NCBI GenBank assembly: GCA_034440495.1
Contig: JAWXCE010000057.1
Span: 1 to 45,297 of the forward strand
DNA: 45,297 nucleotides
Direction: 5' to 3'
From: JAWXCE01 sp034440495
GTDB lineage: Bacteria; Pseudomonadota; Alphaproteobacteria; Rhizobiales; Rhodomicrobiaceae
Part shown: in pieces, positions 27,702 through 35,336 of the stretch
Layout: every line of letters starts with the position of its first letter
How positions within the stretch are numbered: position 1 is the first letter of the stretch
Translations under genes and position numbers: made by a program
Notes under the pieces: generated by a model
The model's database searches: none
Told to the model about the DNA's origin: nothing
What the model saw: the letters and a program-made list of their open reading frames with translations, nothing else

Positions 27702-28970
27702 ATGCACATTATTGACCGCCGTCTTAACCCGAAATCGAAAAGCCTTGGCAATCGCCAGCGCTTTATTCGCCGCGCCAAGGAGGAAATCCGGAACGCGGTG
27801 AATAAAGCACTGCGCAAGCGCCGGATTTCGGAGATCGACGCCAGCGAGAAAATCCGGGTTCGCTCAAAAAGCCTGAGCGAACCGTCTTTCGGGCTGGGCC
27901 GCGACAGTGGCTCGCGCGACTTCGTATTGCCCGGCAACCATGAATACGTGCCGGGCGACACCATCGCCAAACCCCCGCAGGGCGGGGGCAAGGGCGCTAA
28001 AGAAGGCGCAACCGATGGCGATGGGGACGACGATTTCGTCTTCACGCTCACACGGGATGAATTTCTGGATATTTTCTTCGACGATTTAAAGCTTCCAAAT
28101 CTCGTTAAGGCTAAGCTGAAGGATGTGCGGTCGCCGAAGCCGGTGCGGGCGGGTTATTCTGCCGACGGCCCGCCCTCGAAGCTTAACCGCGTGCAGACTG
28201 TGCGCAACAGCTTCGCGCGCCGCATCGCCCTGCGCCGCCCGAAGCCGGAGGCAATCCGCACGGCCGAGGCCGAACTCGCCGAAGCCGAAGCTGAAGCCGC
28301 GCCGGACACCGAAAAAATCGAGCTTCTGCGCGCAAAGGTGACGCTGCTAAAGCGGCTGCGCAGCACTATTGCCTTCATTGACCCGTTCGACCTCAAATAT
28401 AATCGCTTCGAGCGCGTGCCGAAACCGACAACGCAGGCGGTTATGTTTTGCCTCATGGATACCTCGGCCTCGATGTCGGAATTACTGAAAGACCTGGCTA
28501 AACGCTTTTTCATGCTGCTTTACGTGTTTCTGACGCGGCACTATCAGAACGTTCAAATCGTTTTTATCCGCCATACAAGCATCGCAAGCGAAGTTGATGA
28601 AAACACCTTCTTCCACAGCACGGAGACGGGCGGCACCATCATTTCCTCCGCATTCGAAGAGATGCTGAAAGTCGTGAAGGCGCGCTATCCGGTCTCCGAC
28701 TGGAATATTTATGCAGCTCAAGCCTCGGACGGCGACAATGCCTCCATCGATATGGGCCGCTGCATCGAGCTGCTGGATGAGGGGATCATTCCGCTCTGTC
28801 AGTATTTCGCTTATATTGAAGTGGGCGCGAGTGCGGGCCGCAGCATTGTGTGGGACGCTTATGAGGATCTGGTCGATAGCCACGCGCATTTCGCAATGCG
28901 CGGCGTAACCTCGGTGGATGAAATTTACCCGGTTTTCCGTGACTTGTTTTCGACAACGGAGAGGACTTAA
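27702..28970 (+). CDS. yeaH: YeaH/YhbH family protein (DUF444, VWA-like)
   Basis: A 422-residue DUF444 protein, the usual partner of PrkA. It begins MHIIDRRLNPKSKSLGNRQR and continues with a basic, DNA- or protein-binding-like first part and a Gly/Lys/Asp-rich hinge (PPQGGGKGAKEG). An Ala/Glu-rich segment near 188-205 is likely helical (AEAELAEAEAEAAPDTEKIE). A von Willebrand A-like domain contains the metal-site motif MDTSASM (DxSxS). GGTIISSAFEEM and ASDGDN complete the MIDAS-like set. It lies 12 bases after prkA and 8 bases before the spoVR-like gene. Confidence 0.95.
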   Translation: MHIIDRRLNPKSKSLGNRQRFIRRAKEEIRNAVNKALRKRRISEIDASEKIRVRSKSLSEPSFGLGRDSGSRDFVLPGNHEYVPGDTIAKPPQGGGKGAKEGATDGDGDDDFVFTLTRDEFLDIFFDDLKLPNLVKAKLKDVRSPKPVRAGYSADGPPSKLNRVQTVRNSFARRIALRRPKPEAIRTAEAELAEAEAEAAPDTEKIELLRAKVTLLKRLRSTIAFIDPFDLKYNRFERVPKPTTQAVMFCLMDTSASMSELLKDLAKRFFMLLYVFLTRHYQNVQIVFIRHTSIASEVDENTFFHSTETGGTIISSAFEEMLKVVKARYPVSDWNIYAAQASDGDNASIDMGRCIELLDEGIIPLCQYFAYIEVGASAGRSIVWDAYEDLVDSHAHFAMRGVTSVDEIYPVFRDLFSTTERT

Positions 28971-28978
28971 GAGAGCCC

Positions 28979-30532
28979 ATGGCCAAAGCGAAGCCGAACC
29001 AGCAATCGCAAAAACCCCTATTCGACGGCGCAGAGTGGACTTTCGATAGCCTCAAACACATTTACGACGCGGTTGAGGAAATCGGTGCTGGCGAACTGGG
29101 CCTGAACGTCTACCCTAATCAGGTCGAAGTCATAACCTCTGAACAGATGCTTGACGCTTATGCCTCGACTGGCATGCCGCTCATGTACCGGCATTGGTCG
29201 TTTGGTAAACATTTCGCACGCGAAGCTTCGCAATATCGGCGCGGCGCTCGGTCACTGGCTTATGAACTTGTCATTAACTCTAACCCGTGCATCAGTTATG
29301 TGATGGAGGAAAACTCCGCGCTGATGCAGACGCTGGTCATCGCGCACGCGGCGTTCGGCCATAACCACTTCTTCAAAAACAACCAGCTTTTTGTCGAGTG
29401 GACGAATGCCGACACGATTATCGACTACCTCGCTTTCGCCAAGGACTACGTAAACAAGTGTGAGGAGCGGTATGGGGTTGAAGCTGTAGAAGCAATTGTG
29501 GATGCAGCCCACGCTTTGATGCGTCAGGGGGTCAGCCGTCATCCAAAGCGTTTGCGCACGCTTTCTCCAGTTAAAGCGGCCGAACGTCAGGAACGGCGCC
29601 GTGTGCACGAGGAGGAAAATTTCAACGATTTGTGGCGCACCGTGCCAAAAGCGCCGATTGATGAGAGCCGCCTTGAACCAGACGAGGTCGAAGGCCAGCA
29701 GGCGCTTGGTATTCCCGAAGAGAATTTGCTATATTTTATAGAGAAATATGCCCCACGCCTCGATTCTTGGCAGCGCGAACTTATCCGTATTGTCCGCATA
29801 CTCTCGCAATATTTCTATCCTCAGCGTCAGACCAAAATGATGAACGAGGGGTGCGCAACATTTGTGCATTACGAAATTCTGCACCGTATGCATCAGAAAG
29901 GCCAGTTGAACGAGGGCGCCATGCTGGAATTTCTGCATGTGCATTCGTCCGTGCTGACACAGCCCGCATATGACGACCGGCGTTTTTCAGGCCTTAACCC
30001 ATATGCCGTGGGTTATGCCATGATGCGCGACATCAAGCGGATGTGCGAGGAGCCGACTCAGGAGGATCGCGACTGGTTCCCCGATATCGCGGGCAATGGC
30101 GACGCGCTCGGCACGCTTAAATCCGCCTGGGCCGATTACCGCGATGAAAGCTTTGTGCTGCAATATCTCAGCCCGAAAGTCATGCGCGACTTCCGTTTTT
30201 TCTCGCTGCACGATGAGGCGAGCGAGCGTGTCGTGGAGGTCAAGTCAATCCATGACGAGCGCGGCTATAAGCGCATCCGCGCGGGTTTGGCCGCCCAGTA
30301 TGACGTGTCAGCGCAAGACCCCGATATCAAAGTGACCGACGCAGATTTGAGCGGCGCGCGCCGTCTGACAATCACTCACAGCGCCCGCAATGGGGTTATG
30401 TTGGATCGTAATGAGTGCGACCGCACGCTGCGGTACGTCGCCCAACTTTGGGGCTACCGTGTCAAACTGGTGGAAGTTGCCGCCGCTTCCGGCAAAACCC
30501 TGCGCGAGCAGGAAGCCCTGCCGATGCCATAG
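28979..30532 (+). CDS. SpoVR family protein (YcgB)
   Basis: A 517-residue SpoVR-family protein. Signatures: GLNVYPNQVEVITSEQMLDA, MPLMYRHWSFGKHFAREASQ, NPCISYVMEENSALMQTLV, AHAAFGHNHFFKNN, MNEGCATFVHYEILHRMHQ and GLNPYAVGYAMMRDIKRM. The abundant His and Glu around AHAAFGHNHFF and NEGCATF suggest a metal-binding core. In Bacillus SpoVR is needed for the spore cortex; in Gram-negatives the protein acts with YeaG/YeaH in stress, and its biochemistry is unresolved. Third gene of the prkA operon. Confidence 0.95.
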   Translation: MAKAKPNQQSQKPLFDGAEWTFDSLKHIYDAVEEIGAGELGLNVYPNQVEVITSEQMLDAYASTGMPLMYRHWSFGKHFAREASQYRRGARSLAYELVINSNPCISYVMEENSALMQTLVIAHAAFGHNHFFKNNQLFVEWTNADTIIDYLAFAKDYVNKCEERYGVEAVEAIVDAAHALMRQGVSRHPKRLRTLSPVKAAERQERRRVHEEENFNDLWRTVPKAPIDESRLEPDEVEGQQALGIPEENLLYFIEKYAPRLDSWQRELIRIVRILSQYFYPQRQTKMMNEGCATFVHYEILHRMHQKGQLNEGAMLEFLHVHSSVLTQPAYDDRRFSGLNPYAVGYAMMRDIKRMCEEPTQEDRDWFPDIAGNGDALGTLKSAWADYRDESFVLQYLSPKVMRDFRFFSLHDEASERVVEVKSIHDERGYKRIRAGLAAQYDVSAQDPDIKVTDADLSGARRLTITHSARNGVMLDRNECDRTLRYVAQLWGYRVKLVEVAAASGKTLREQEALPMP

Positions 30533-30542
30533 TTCATTATCT

Positions 30543-30564
30543 GCCTGCGCAGGCTACGTTTTCT
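30543..30564 (+). terminator. Possible terminator after the spoVR-family gene
   Basis: The 12-base perfect palindrome GCCTGCGCAGGC at 30543-30554 is followed by TACGTTTTCTG. The stem is strong but a loop must be formed from its centre, and the T-run is only four bases. It fits the end of the prkA operon. Confidence 0.4.
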
Positions 30565-30762
30565 GTAACAATCGTCAATAATATTACCCACAGATCATAA
30601 TACTAGAGGTCACCGCGCGCGATTGCCTGTTGTTTTTTTTCTGTTAGCGAATACAGCAACGGCGGAAAATGCTTAAGTGTTAGGCGAAACTTCGCGGCAT
30701 GGGTTCATGCCACCGTTATCAGCGTAAACAACGCATTCACAATCTTCGGGGGGCATTTTCTA

Positions 30763-31152
30763 ATGGCTCGCAGAATCTTAAAAATTTTCGCATGCGTGGC
30801 CATGCTCGCAGTCTCTACGGTTGCGGCTCTGGCGCAGGCCCCAGCCCTGGATAAAATGCGCGATATTAAAATCGATGGCTTTGTCATCGTCGCTGAGGAC
30901 GGCTCACTCAATCCGGACGGCCTGCTCAAGCTCGGCTGCGAACCATTGGCCACCGTTCGCCACCGCATCCTCATAGACAACGGCTTCTGCTTTCGCAAAG
31001 CTGCGTATTACAGTTTTTATTTTCAGAGAATTTGTTCGGCGCAAGATAACGATCAGGCTCTTTATAACCGAATGCCAGAGGCTGTTTGGAAAAATATTGA
31101 ATTGGTCAGAAACGTCGAAAGTCAAAAGGGTTGTCGCGCGCTGGAAGACTAG
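30763..31152 (+). CDS. Exported YARHG-domain-like protein
   Basis: A 129-residue exported protein: signal peptide to about residue 26 (ACVAMLAVSTVAALAQA), then a short domain. The stretch RHRILIDNGFCFRKAAYYSF matches the pattern of YARHG domains (Arg-Asn-x-Ile-x-Ala-x-x-Gly-x-x-Phe), including the Cys-Phe pair common in alphaproteobacterial versions, with a further Cys (RICSAQDNDQALYNR) and an ending VESQKGC. YARHG proteins are extracellular or periplasmic and of unknown function. It lies 18 bases upstream of the annotated frame of the membrane patatin gene, same strand, and may be co-transcribed. Confidence 0.72.
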   Translation: MARRILKIFACVAMLAVSTVAALAQAPALDKMRDIKIDGFVIVAEDGSLNPDGLLKLGCEPLATVRHRILIDNGFCFRKAAYYSFYFQRICSAQDNDQALYNRMPEAVWKNIELVRNVESQKGCRALED

Positions 31153-31191
31153 AATCGTTCAATAGTTAGTGTGTTAATGCCAGGGGGCGTC

Positions 31192-33699
31192 ATGATTTAT
31201 CTCAGAGAATTCTCCAGATCGCTCTGGCTGCTGCGTGCGCCGATCATCATTGTCATGCTGTTCGGATTTTTGATGCAGCAGGAGCAGATTCTCGAAATCT
31301 ACTCCATCATGCAGCAGGGAAATTATAAGTCCGCCGCTTTGGCCCTGCTTTCGCTTGTGGGTTTTTCACTTGTTGTTTGGGGAGTGGGTCGTGATCTCTG
31401 CCTCGCCGATGCGCGCGATCACGCCCCTGACACAATTCTGAAGCCTGGCCCAAAAGGGCATATCCTGCGTAACATGCCTGCAATCATCGCGTGTCTGCCG
31501 CTGGTTTTTGTAACGCTAGGAATGTCTGATTATAGCTACACGCTTGAGAAATCTTTTGGTGCTCGCTCGACAACACAGGATACATCGGAAGCCGAACCCA
31601 GTAGCGGTCCGGCGTCTGCAACATATAGCGGCATGGGGCAAACCCTCAACGCCAACGCGGACAGACTGAGCGAGTTCAACGATCTGCTGGGTGTTGCTGT
31701 TGACGGATCCATAGGGACTGCCAGCGTAATTCAAAACCTCAAACGCGCCGGGTATGGCCTCGCCGCACTGACTCTGGTCTTCGCCATTTTCGTGTTCTGG
31801 CGCGCCAATTTCAGCATCGTCCGTGATATCCGGCTGGTGACTAAAACTGGAATCCTGCTGACGGCCCTGCTATTCGCAGTATGTCTTGGGATCGCCGCCG
31901 CCCAGACCACATCATGGAATAGCATCGACTTCACCAGCATTCCGCGCGCTGTCGGCGCCATATTCGTCATCAATCTTTTTCTGATCTGCATCACCGTCTT
32001 CATGGCCGGGCTAACCCGGCTGAATGATGTGCAGGGCATTCCGCTCCTCACATTTATTGTCGGAGCGGCGCTGATCGGTTCGGCGAATAACTGGAACGAC
32101 AACCACGGCATGAAGATCGTTTCCGTTGCGCCGCAGCAGATGACGTCGCGCGCGGCTGCGCAGGTGCAAGCCCGGGCGCCTGAGTTCACCAACCACCAGA
32201 ACGCGCGTCCTTTGCCGGTCGCTTTCCTCGACTGGTTCGATCAACGGCCGCAGGCAAGACGCGAAATGTTCGCCACTGACGGGCAAGCAAACCCCGCAAA
32301 TCCAAATGCAAAAGTCCGCAAGTATCCAGTTTATATAGTAGCTGCGCAGGGCGGCGGTCTTTACGCGTCTTATCTAGCAGCCATCGCCCTTGCCAGGCTT
32401 TACGACCAGTGCCCCGCCTTAAGGCACCATGTTTTTGCGATCAGCGGCGTTTCCGGCGGCAGCGTGGGGGCCGGACTGGTCTCGGCGCTTTTGCAGAACG
32501 TGGAGACGAAGGGCTATAATGCCGACGACGCTCCATGCCCGGAGCCGACGCCGCTTGCGGTTGGCGAACGTGTAATCCCTGGCCCACTCGAGCGTAGGGT
32601 TAAGGATTATTTCTCTGGCGATTTACTGTCGCCGCTCGCAGCATCCGCGCTATTCGCAGATTTCCCGCAGCGAGTCGTGCCATTTCTCGTGCCGGGTGTT
32701 TCCGGGCATTTGGACAGGTCGCGCGCTTTTGAGGCCGGACTAGAAACGCAATGGTCCACGCTCATCTCGGAATGGGAGGGAGGTTCCAACGATTTCCCCA
32801 ACCCATTCAGCGCACCATTCCGCGATCAGTGGCGTTCCGACGGGCATGCGCCCATGCTGGTTCTCAACATCACGGCCGTAAATAGCGGTCAACAGGTGCT
32901 TGCCGCCCCGTTTGTTTCAGACCGCGCTCTTTATTATCACGTCAACAACAGCTCGCTGCATTCGATCTATCCGGCCGTGCTGCGAGCCAGTGAAGATATC
33001 AGCCTGAGCACGGCGGTCAGTCTGAGCGCCCGTTTCCCGATCGTTCTGTCACCGGCTTCCAAGCAATTCAACAAGACAATCGTGCGCTTCGGCGACGGCG
33101 GCTATTATGAGAATTCGGGCGTGGACACCGCGCTGTCGATGGTGCGGGACCTCAAGTTTTTCAAGGAAAACACGGAACTTCTCATCCGTCCTCAGCCAGG
33201 CGCATTAACGTCCGCCGAATACGAAAATATCGAGTTTCGGCTCATCATCCTCAATGAGCACTACAAGCCAGACCTGAACTCCGGCGGCTTTCACGAGACG
33301 CTGTCGCCATTGCTTGGCCTGTATAATACGCGCACCCATCGCGGGCGTCTCGCCATTGACCGCGCCCTCGCAAGCGGGGTTCCGGTTCAGATGATCCGCC
33401 TTATGCACGGGCTGTTTCCATTGCCGCTCGGCTGGCAGTTCGCCGACCACACAAGCAACGCCATTCAAACGCAGATCGGCACCGGGCGCGAGTGCCGCGG
33501 CAACGCGCAGTTTAAACGTCGAATGCGTGAGTTTAAAAAATTCCTTCAAACGCAGGCTGCAGCCCAGTTGAATGATAAAGCCGAGATAGAAAAACTGAAG
33601 GAACTCCCGGTGCTCGCGCGCTTGCTGCAGGAAAACAGATGCACCCAACGCGATGTCATCCGCGCGATAGGTTCAACGCAGGCGGTCGAAGCTCAGTAA
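31192..33699 (+). CDS. Membrane-anchored patatin-like phospholipase/esterase
   Basis: An 835-residue protein. The first 280 residues hold about six to eight membrane helices (LWLLRAPIIIVMLFGFLM, SAALALLSLVGFSLVVWGV, AALTLVFAIFVFW, ILLTALLFAVCLGIAAA and others). After a linker comes a patatin-type domain: Gly-rich oxyanion segment AAQGGGLYASYLAAIAL, nucleophile elbow SGVSGGSVGAG with Ser421, and the Asp of the dyad at 635 in FGDGGYYENSG. The start is placed at the ATG at 31192, which has AGGGGG close upstream; GTG 31171 and ATG 31177 are alternatives. It would act on lipids or acyl groups at the inner membrane, but the side and substrate are unknown. A terminator follows directly. Confidence 0.85.
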   Translation: MIYLREFSRSLWLLRAPIIIVMLFGFLMQQEQILEIYSIMQQGNYKSAALALLSLVGFSLVVWGVGRDLCLADARDHAPDTILKPGPKGHILRNMPAIIACLPLVFVTLGMSDYSYTLEKSFGARSTTQDTSEAEPSSGPASATYSGMGQTLNANADRLSEFNDLLGVAVDGSIGTASVIQNLKRAGYGLAALTLVFAIFVFWRANFSIVRDIRLVTKTGILLTALLFAVCLGIAAAQTTSWNSIDFTSIPRAVGAIFVINLFLICITVFMAGLTRLNDVQGIPLLTFIVGAALIGSANNWNDNHGMKIVSVAPQQMTSRAAAQVQARAPEFTNHQNARPLPVAFLDWFDQRPQARREMFATDGQANPANPNAKVRKYPVYIVAAQGGGLYASYLAAIALARLYDQCPALRHHVFAISGVSGGSVGAGLVSALLQNVETKGYNADDAPCPEPTPLAVGERVIPGPLERRVKDYFSGDLLSPLAASALFADFPQRVVPFLVPGVSGHLDRSRAFEAGLETQWSTLISEWEGGSNDFPNPFSAPFRDQWRSDGHAPMLVLNITAVNSGQQVLAAPFVSDRALYYHVNNSSLHSIYPAVLRASEDISLSTAVSLSARFPIVLSPASKQFNKTIVRFGDGGYYENSGVDTALSMVRDLKFFKENTELLIRPQPGALTSAEYENIEFRLIILNEHYKPDLNSGGFHETLSPLLGLYNTRTHRGRLAIDRALASGVPVQMIRLMHGLFPLPLGWQFADHTSNAIQTQIGTGRECRGNAQFKRRMREFKKFLQTQAAAQLNDKAEIEKLKELPVLARLLQENRCTQRDVIRAIGSTQAVEAQ

Positions 33700-33744
33700 A
33701 CACCGCCTTCCCCTGAGGTCGGGGGAGATGAAGGTGGTGTTTTA
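33700..33744 (+). terminator. Intrinsic terminator after the membrane patatin gene
   Basis: An 11-bp stem, ACACCGCCTTC (33700-33710) with GAAGGTGGTGT (33730-33740, one G-T pair), can be continued inside by CCCC with GGGG. It starts right after the stop codon and is followed by TTTATAA. This is the best intrinsic terminator in the window and separates the patatin gene from the RuBisCO-like operon. Confidence 0.82.
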
Positions 33745-33769
33745 TAAAGCTTGAGCGTATTTTTGCGCT

Positions 33770-34876
33770 ATGACCTTCTCTTCCCGCATAACCGCGTTCT
33801 ATCGCGTCCGCGCCGATGCAAGCGCGATAGAAGATAAGGCGCGCGCCGTCGCCAACGAACAAAGCGTGGAGATGCCGCTGGAGGCAATTTCCGACGCGCG
33901 CGTGCTTGGAACAATCGTCGGGCGGGTCGAGTCCATCGACGATTGTGGTCAGGGCGAGTTTCTCGTGCGCATTTCGCTTTCAGCGGAAACCGCCGGTGGC
34001 GAGGCCGGGCAACTTCTGAACATGCTGTTTGGCAACACGTCTATACACGACACCGTGTCACTGGAGGACATCGAACTTCCAGCGTCATTATTGGAGGCTT
34101 TCGGCGGCCCCAGGGTGGGCATGCGCGCGTTGCAGGCTCGGGCTGGCGCGCAGCATCGGGCGCTATCCTGCGCGGCGCTAAAGCCGCAAGGGCTGTCGGT
34201 CGCTGCTTTGGCCGACATCGCCGGGAGGCTCGCGCGGGGTGGCGTAGATTTTATCAAGGACGATCACGGCCTCGCCAACCAACTCTATAGCCCGTTTGCG
34301 GAGAGGGTCGCCGCTTGCGCCGCCGCTGTTCGCAGTGCGAGCGCTGAAACGGGACTGCCAACGCGATACGCGCCGAATGTTTCGGGAAATCTCGATAATT
34401 TGCGCCAGCAGATTGCCCTGGCTTGTGATGAAGGTCTCGACACTGTTCTGATCGAGCCGATGATCTGTGGTCTGTCCGCTTTCCATACGGTAACGCGCGA
34501 GTTTTCCTCCGTGGCCTTTCTTGCACATCCGGCCATGGCGGGCGCCGCGCGAATTGCGCCGCCGCTGCTGCTCGGCAAACTTTTCCGGCTTTTCGGCGCG
34601 ACGGCCACCATATTTCCCCATTATGGCGGACGCTTTGGATATTCTCTGGAAACCTGCAACGAGATCGCCAGAGCCTCGCGGGACGAGTGGGCCGGTTTGG
34701 ACGCTTGCCTTCCGGCCCCGGCGGGTGGCGTGACCATGGATCGGCTCACTGAAATTCTTGAATTTTACGGGCCAGACATCATGGTGCTTATGGGGGGCGG
34801 CTTGCTGGCGGCGGGAGAAAGGCTTACCGAGGAAACCGAAACCTTCGCCCGCCGTCTGCGCGGACTTCGATTATGA
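33770..34876 (+). CDS. RuBisCO-like protein (form IV)
   Basis: A 368-residue homologue of the RuBisCO large subunit. It keeps the two-domain layout: N-terminal alpha/beta domain to about 125, then a barrel with LKPQGLS (Lys138 at the position of Lys175 of RuBisCO) and GGVDFIKDDHG, where Lys163 is the carbamylation-type Lys but the third metal ligand is His166 instead of Glu. Loop 6 and the phosphate loops differ from RuBisCO (ATIFPHYGGRFGY, VLMGGGLL), so it should not fix CO2. The next gene is a cupin, as in Rhodospirillum rubrum, where the RLP isomerises 5-methylthioribulose-1-phosphate. An isomerase or enolase role in methylthioadenosine metabolism is therefore inferred. Apionate-type RLPs are an alternative. 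Confidence 0.93.
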   Translation: MTFSSRITAFYRVRADASAIEDKARAVANEQSVEMPLEAISDARVLGTIVGRVESIDDCGQGEFLVRISLSAETAGGEAGQLLNMLFGNTSIHDTVSLEDIELPASLLEAFGGPRVGMRALQARAGAQHRALSCAALKPQGLSVAALADIAGRLARGGVDFIKDDHGLANQLYSPFAERVAACAAAVRSASAETGLPTRYAPNVSGNLDNLRQQIALACDEGLDTVLIEPMICGLSAFHTVTREFSSVAFLAHPAMAGAARIAPPLLLGKLFRLFGATATIFPHYGGRFGYSLETCNEIARASRDEWAGLDACLPAPAGGVTMDRLTEILEFYGPDIMVLMGGGLLAAGERLTEETETFARRLRGLRL

Positions 34877-34886
34877 AAGCGGTACT

Positions 34887-35336
34887 ATGACAGCATCGGC
34901 AGTTAGACCCAAAGCTGAGCCTTTCCATTGGCAAGGCGTTGATGTTCACGCCTATAAAAATGAGGGCGAGGCGCCATTTAAGGACATAACCCGGCAAACC
35001 CTGTTCGCCGAGGCTGCAATGGCCGCGGATCTGCGCTATTTCGAGATCGCGCCGGGCGGGCATTCAACCCTGGAGCGGCATGAACACATACACGCCGTGA
35101 TGATTTTTCGGGGCCAGGGGCAATGTCTTGTAGGCGCCGAAGTACTCGATGTTGGCGAATATGATCTTATCACCATCCCGCCAATGACATGGCATCAGTT
35201 CCGCGCCGCTCCTGACGCCATGTTGGGTTTTCTGTGCATGGTCGACCGCTTGCGTGACCGGCCGCTACTTCCCACCGCCGCAGATATCACACACCTTCGC
35301 GCTTTCCCGCACATCGCACAGTTTTTGGATACCTGA
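34887..35336 (+). CDS. Cupin-domain protein, candidate methylthioxylulose-5-phosphate sulfurylase
   Basis: A 149-residue single cupin starting at the ATG at 34887, 10 bases after the RLP stop; the longer open frame upstream overlaps the RLP gene in another frame. Cupin motif 1 is GGHSTLERHEHIHAVMIFRG, with Glu63, His65 and His67 as metal ligands, and motif 2 is DLITIPPMTWHQF with His103. In R. rubrum the cupin encoded near the RLP gene splits 5-methylthioxylulose-5-phosphate to methanethiol and, with glutathione, 1-deoxyxylulose-5-phosphate. The same adjacency here suggests the same reaction. MtnP and MtnA are not in the window. Its stop overlaps the peptidase start (TGATG). Confidence 0.85.
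   Translation: MTASAVRPKAEPFHWQGVDVHAYKNEGEAPFKDITRQTLFAEAAMAADLRYFEIAPGGHSTLERHEHIHAVMIFRGQGQCLVGAEVLDVGEYDLITIPPMTWHQFRAAPDAMLGFLCMVDRLRDRPLLPTAADITHLRAFPHIAQFLDT

Noticed and set aside
33770..34876. True carboxylating RuBisCO
   Set aside because: Key residues of loop 6 and the phosphate sites are changed, a metal-ligand Glu is His, the protein is short, and no cbbS or phosphoribulokinase is present.
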